Part shown: positions 52,898-55,259 of the stretch, in pieces | How the letters are laid out: each line of letters begins with the position of its first letter | Position numbering within the stretch: the first letter of the stretch is position 1 | Assembly: GCA_019634925.1 (NCBI GenBank) | Contig: JAHCAL010000010.1 | Span: forward strand, 1 to 55,259 | DNA: 55,259 nt | Source: Pseudomonadales bacterium | Lineage (GTDB): Bacteria > Pseudomonadota > Gammaproteobacteria > Pseudomonadales > Azotimanducaceae | Reading direction: 5' to 3' | The notes under the pieces: generated by a model | What the model saw: the letters and a program-made list of their open reading frames with translations, nothing else | What the model was told of the DNA's origin: nothing | The model's database searches: none | Program-made: the position numbers and the translations under genes

Positions 52898-55258
52898 GAA
52901 CCCACTCGGATCCGCAAAACTCAACGGACTGTTGAACACATACGCATAGCGGTTGTAGCTCTGGCTGAACCACGGCGCCTGCACGATCGAGTCGGGGGAG
53001 ACGAACCGCCCGATGCGCGGGTCGAACACCCGTCCGTTCATGTGGATGAACCCGGTGCGGTTCAGGTGCTCGTGGTCGGTGAACCCGCGCGAGCCGCGGC
53101 TGTCCTGCCAGGAACGCAGGGCGTTGAGCCCTGTGGCGGAGAGATCCGCGTTCCAGGTGGTCGCGCGGCGACCGCCGAACGGATCGAAGCTCGTTTTCTG
53201 TTGCACTGTTCCGGAACTGTTGGTGATCGCGTCCACCGAGCCGAGATGGTCGCGGTGCACGTACTCGTAGTACCAGGCTTCCCAGACCCCGTCGCTCGCC
53301 CGCCGCTGGCGGACCGCCCGTACCGCGGCGGTGATCTGGACCCGCAGGACCTGCGAGTACGTCGAACCGGCCGGAGTCAGCACGTACTCAAAATCTCCAC
53401 CCAGGTACAGCACCCGGCGCGTCCGTGTGGTGCCCGACTCATCCCAGCTCTCGAGGCTCTGCACCCGCTGGTCGTCGGTGTCGTACCAGAACTGGTCACG
53501 GGCCACGATCGTGGCGGTGTTGGGGCCCACATGGATCTGGGTGACGTTGTTGCGGGCGTCGTAGGTGAGCCAGGTGCTCGGACCCGAAGCCGCCGCGTAC
53601 TGGGTGAGGTTGCCGTTGTTGTCGTAGCTGAGCGTGTTCGAGGTCCCGCCGATGGTGGCGCTCAGCAGCCGGTGCGGGCCCGAGTAGGTGTACCCGGTGA
53701 CGTTCAGGTCGCCGGCGACGTTGCTGGTCTTGCTGGTCAGGTTGCCAGTGGCGCTGTAGGCGAACGTGAGCGTGCGGCTCGCGCCCACCGTGGTCGCCTG
53801 CTGCGTCAGGCGCTCCAGCGCGTCGTAGCTGAACGTATCGACGTAGTCGTCGCCCGTGGTCACGGTATTGCGCTTGTCGATCCGCCGGTACAGGGTGCTG
53901 TTGCTGCGCCACACCGTTTCCAGGTCCTGGATCGATCTTGGGGTCGCCGTGGTGCCGGTCTGGGTGCTGGTCAGCCGCCCGCTCGCGGCATCGAACCCGC
54001 GGATCGTGCGGAACGCGTTGTTGTGGAACCGTTCCTCGGTCGCGCTCCCGAACGGGTCGGTGGACTCGAACCGGTGCAGGACCGTGCCGCTGCGGCTCAC
54101 CTGGCTCAGGTGGCCCTGGGCCGTGTAGGCATACTCCACCGCGAACGTGCCGGTCGGGTAGGTCTGGGTGGCGAGCCGGCCGGCGGCATCGTAGGTAAAA
54201 CTGCGCGTATAGCTGCTGTCCCACACCCCGCCCGCCAGATCACTGGTGACGATGCTGTCGAGCCGCCCGTACGCGCTCTCGTAATGATAGGTCTCGGTGA
54301 ACCCCGTCCGGGAACGGCTGCCGAGCGCGCCCTTGGCGTACGCGGGATCCCAGGTCCAGGTGTTCACCACCCCGCCCTGATCGGTGCGGCTGGTCAGGCG
54401 GCCGAGCAGGTCGTAGACGTATGCGCTGGTCTGGCTCCTGGCATCGGTGGTGGACGTGAGTTCGCCCAGCGCGTTGAACGCGAACTGCGTGGTCCCCGTG
54501 TTCGGCTCGACGATCTGGGTCCGGTTGCCGGCCAGGTCGTAGCTCAGGGTCGCCACCGTGGTGCCGCCCACGGTGACCGTGGCGAGGTCCCCGTGCGAGG
54601 TGTAGGTATAGGCGGTCGTGACCGCCGAGCCCGTACCGTACGCATCGATGGTGGAGGTGAGCTGGCCCAGCACGTTGAAGATCGAGCGCTTCGCGCGGGT
54701 CACGTCGGCAACACCGGGGGTTTTTACCGTCTCGGTCACCGTGACCGTCACGCTGCCGGTCGCGCCCGAGAACGCCGTGGTCGTGAACCCGCCGTCGGGG
54801 CGGTCTTCCTGGGTCACCCGGTTGCGGGTGTCATACGTGTACCACGTGCAGTTGCTCCCTGCACCGGAACAGGACAGTGGCGTGGTGCCAAAATAGGGCC
54901 GCGTCACGTACTGCACCCGGCCCCGGGTGTCGTACACGGTACGCTGCCGGTGCGAGCCGTCGCTCGACCGCAGCGCCTCCACTTCCGTCAGCAACGGCCG
55001 GCCGAGGATGTCGAGATAGGTCACCCGGGTCGGGGCGACCTGGGTGCTGCCGTTCACGAACGTCGCGGTGACTTTGACCGCCACCTCCGCATGCCCCGCG
55101 TTCGTGCAGTCGGTCAGGTCGCAGCGCTCGTAGGCCACCAGCGACTCGGTGCCGTCCGGCGCGGTCTCGCGCACTACTCGCCCAAAGCGGTCGTACTCGA
55201 TGTCCGTGGTGCGACCGTTCGCATCGGTCACGCTGTCCGGCTGGCCGAACCGGTGGTC
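52148..55258 (-). CDS. RHS/YD-repeat protein with variable C-terminal domain (5' end cut by window)
   Basis: The frame is open to the window edge, so the N-terminus is missing. At least 1,036 residues are present. Many YD repeats (YDRFGRVVRETAPDG, YDLLGRLTSRTDQGG, YDAAGRLATQTYPTG) form the RHS shell. The RHS-associated core follows: YVHRDHLGSVDAITNSSG, FDPFGGRRATTW, GFIHMNGRVFDPRIGRFVSP and NRYAYVFNSPLSFADPSGF. After the core an approximately 249-residue tail (52148-52897) starts with IIEEVVVVGPKI. It carries a candidate LRAT/NlpC-like pair, EFGHLAVES and YNSNSYAVGLVLATGG, with Ser where Cys is usual. The tail is AT-richer than the core. This is the layout of polymorphic-toxin RHS proteins. 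Confidence 0.9.
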   Translation of the reverse strand, partial: DHRFGQPDSVTDANGRTTDIEYDRFGRVVRETAPDGTESLVAYERCDLTDCTNAGHAEVAVKVTATFVNGSTQVAPTRVTYLDILGRPLLTEVEALRSSDGSHRQRTVYDTRGRVQYVTRPYFGTTPLSCSGAGSNCTWYTYDTRNRVTQEDRPDGGFTTTAFSGATGSVTVTVTETVKTPGVADVTRAKRSIFNVLGQLTSTIDAYGTGSAVTTAYTYTSHGDLATVTVGGTTVATLSYDLAGNRTQIVEPNTGTTQFAFNALGELTSTTDARSQTSAYVYDLLGRLTSRTDQGGVVNTWTWDPAYAKGALGSRSRTGFTETYHYESAYGRLDSIVTSDLAGGVWDSSYTRSFTYDAAGRLATQTYPTGTFAVEYAYTAQGHLSQVSRSGTVLHRFESTDPFGSATEERFHNNAFRTIRGFDAASGRLTSTQTGTTATPRSIQDLETVWRSNSTLYRRIDKRNTVTTGDDYVDTFSYDALERLTQQATTVGASRTLTFAYSATGNLTSKTSNVAGDLNVTGYTYSGPHRLLSATIGGTSNTLSYDNNGNLTQYAAASGPSTWLTYDARNNVTQIHVGPNTATIVARDQFWYDTDDQRVQSLESWDESGTTRTRRVLYLGGDFEYVLTPAGSTYSQVLRVQITAAVRAVRQRRASDGVWEAWYYEYVHRDHLGSVDAITNSSGTVQQKTSFDPFGGRRATTWNADLSATGLNALRSWQDSRGSRGFTDHEHLNRTGFIHMNGRVFDPRIGRFVSPDSIVQAPWFSQSYNRYAYVFNSPLSFADPSGFMGEGGGPGIIEEVVVVGPKISDGISGNVFVQWGFGDFASGSIWITTPNIDALVGFTVPIEIDGTKFEYEITKEDVDKADRRGERVAARERHLGRFYLTGHALVTFTGGGVGATWTIREFGHLAVESNVGGDPDWWSGKGSHLVGGFLVADRRRDSDEPSRNHVVSEIAPPSGVSPAEYARRLQAAHNYFVANSSGKLDYGLKPLNGHTYNSNSYAVGLVLATGGQFVSDFSRTQYPGSNLPVPARYFGH

Positions 55259-55259
55259 G

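Overview
This is a GC-rich chromosomal window that looks like a free-living gammaproteobacterium. The clearest taxonomic hints are the adjacent cmoA-cmoB pair (tRNA U34 carboxymethoxy modification), a SmrA-type Smr protein, a DUF4156 lipoprotein, and the retropepsin-like zinc protease / inactive transglutaminase-7TM / RimK-like ATP-grasp trio. An F420-type luciferase-like oxidoreductase, two acyl-CoA dehydrogenases, several SDRs, a coniferyl-aldehyde-type dehydrogenase and a PhyH dioxygenase suggest an aerobic heterotroph with broad lipid and aromatic metabolism. This assignment is inference; no marker phylogeny was possible.

Layout. 1-4 kb: a cut SirB2-like membrane protein, then an alanine/sodium symporter (AGCS), an alpha/beta hydrolase and a CinA-like/nucleotidyltransferase fusion. 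4-8.3 kb: a MATE exporter, then a crotonase-fold protein, an LLM oxidoreductase, an SDR and a small lipoprotein reading right. 8.3-14.5 kb, reading left: a DUF2269-like membrane protein, an SDR, an SH3-type exported protein, a 54-residue Cys/Arg-rich microprotein, a membrane Ser/Thr kinase, a small lipoprotein and an amidase. 14.6-18.7 kb, reading right: an Arg/Ala-rich protein, a pentapeptide-repeat protein, a membrane-anchored protein and a large Tat-exported hydrolase-like protein. 18.8-21.7 kb, reading left: argG, a flavin reductase and a nitronate-monooxygenase-like enzyme joined by ATGA overlaps. 21.9-27.3 kb: acyl-CoA dehydrogenase, LemA, an M48 protease with a TerB-like tail, and ppx. 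ppk1 converges on ppx.

29.5-33.1 kb: cmoA, cmoB, a winged-helix/tail-anchor protein, a second acyl-CoA dehydrogenase and a DUF4156 lipoprotein. 33.1-36.3 kb, reading left: smrA, PhyH, aldehyde dehydrogenase and a 101-residue protein. 36.4-41.7 kb: an APC permease, the protease/transglutaminase/ATP-grasp trio and an ABM-domain protein. 41.6-43.9 kb, reading left: a hydrolase and an MscS channel. 44.1-47 kb: a MoxR-type AAA+ ATPase with a VWA partner (CbbQ/CbbO-like, but no RuBisCO here). 47.1-51 kb: a Bax-inhibitor-1 protein, a peroxiredoxin, an MFS transporter and an aldo/keto reductase. A tRNA-Met(CAT) with a readable promoter follows on the minus strand.

The right end (51.1-55.3 kb) is accessory in character. 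A 0.5-kb stretch without genes leads to a small exported protein and an RHS/YD-repeat protein that runs off the window. The RHS core is GC-rich. Its roughly 249-residue C-terminal tail and the neighbouring small gene are visibly more AT-rich, as expected for a polymorphic-toxin tip and a partner gene. The best candidates for under-described biology are this RHS tip with its neighbour, the kinase/SH3/microprotein locus, and the CinA-like/nucleotidyltransferase fusion. No CRISPR array, insertion sequence or rRNA gene was seen.
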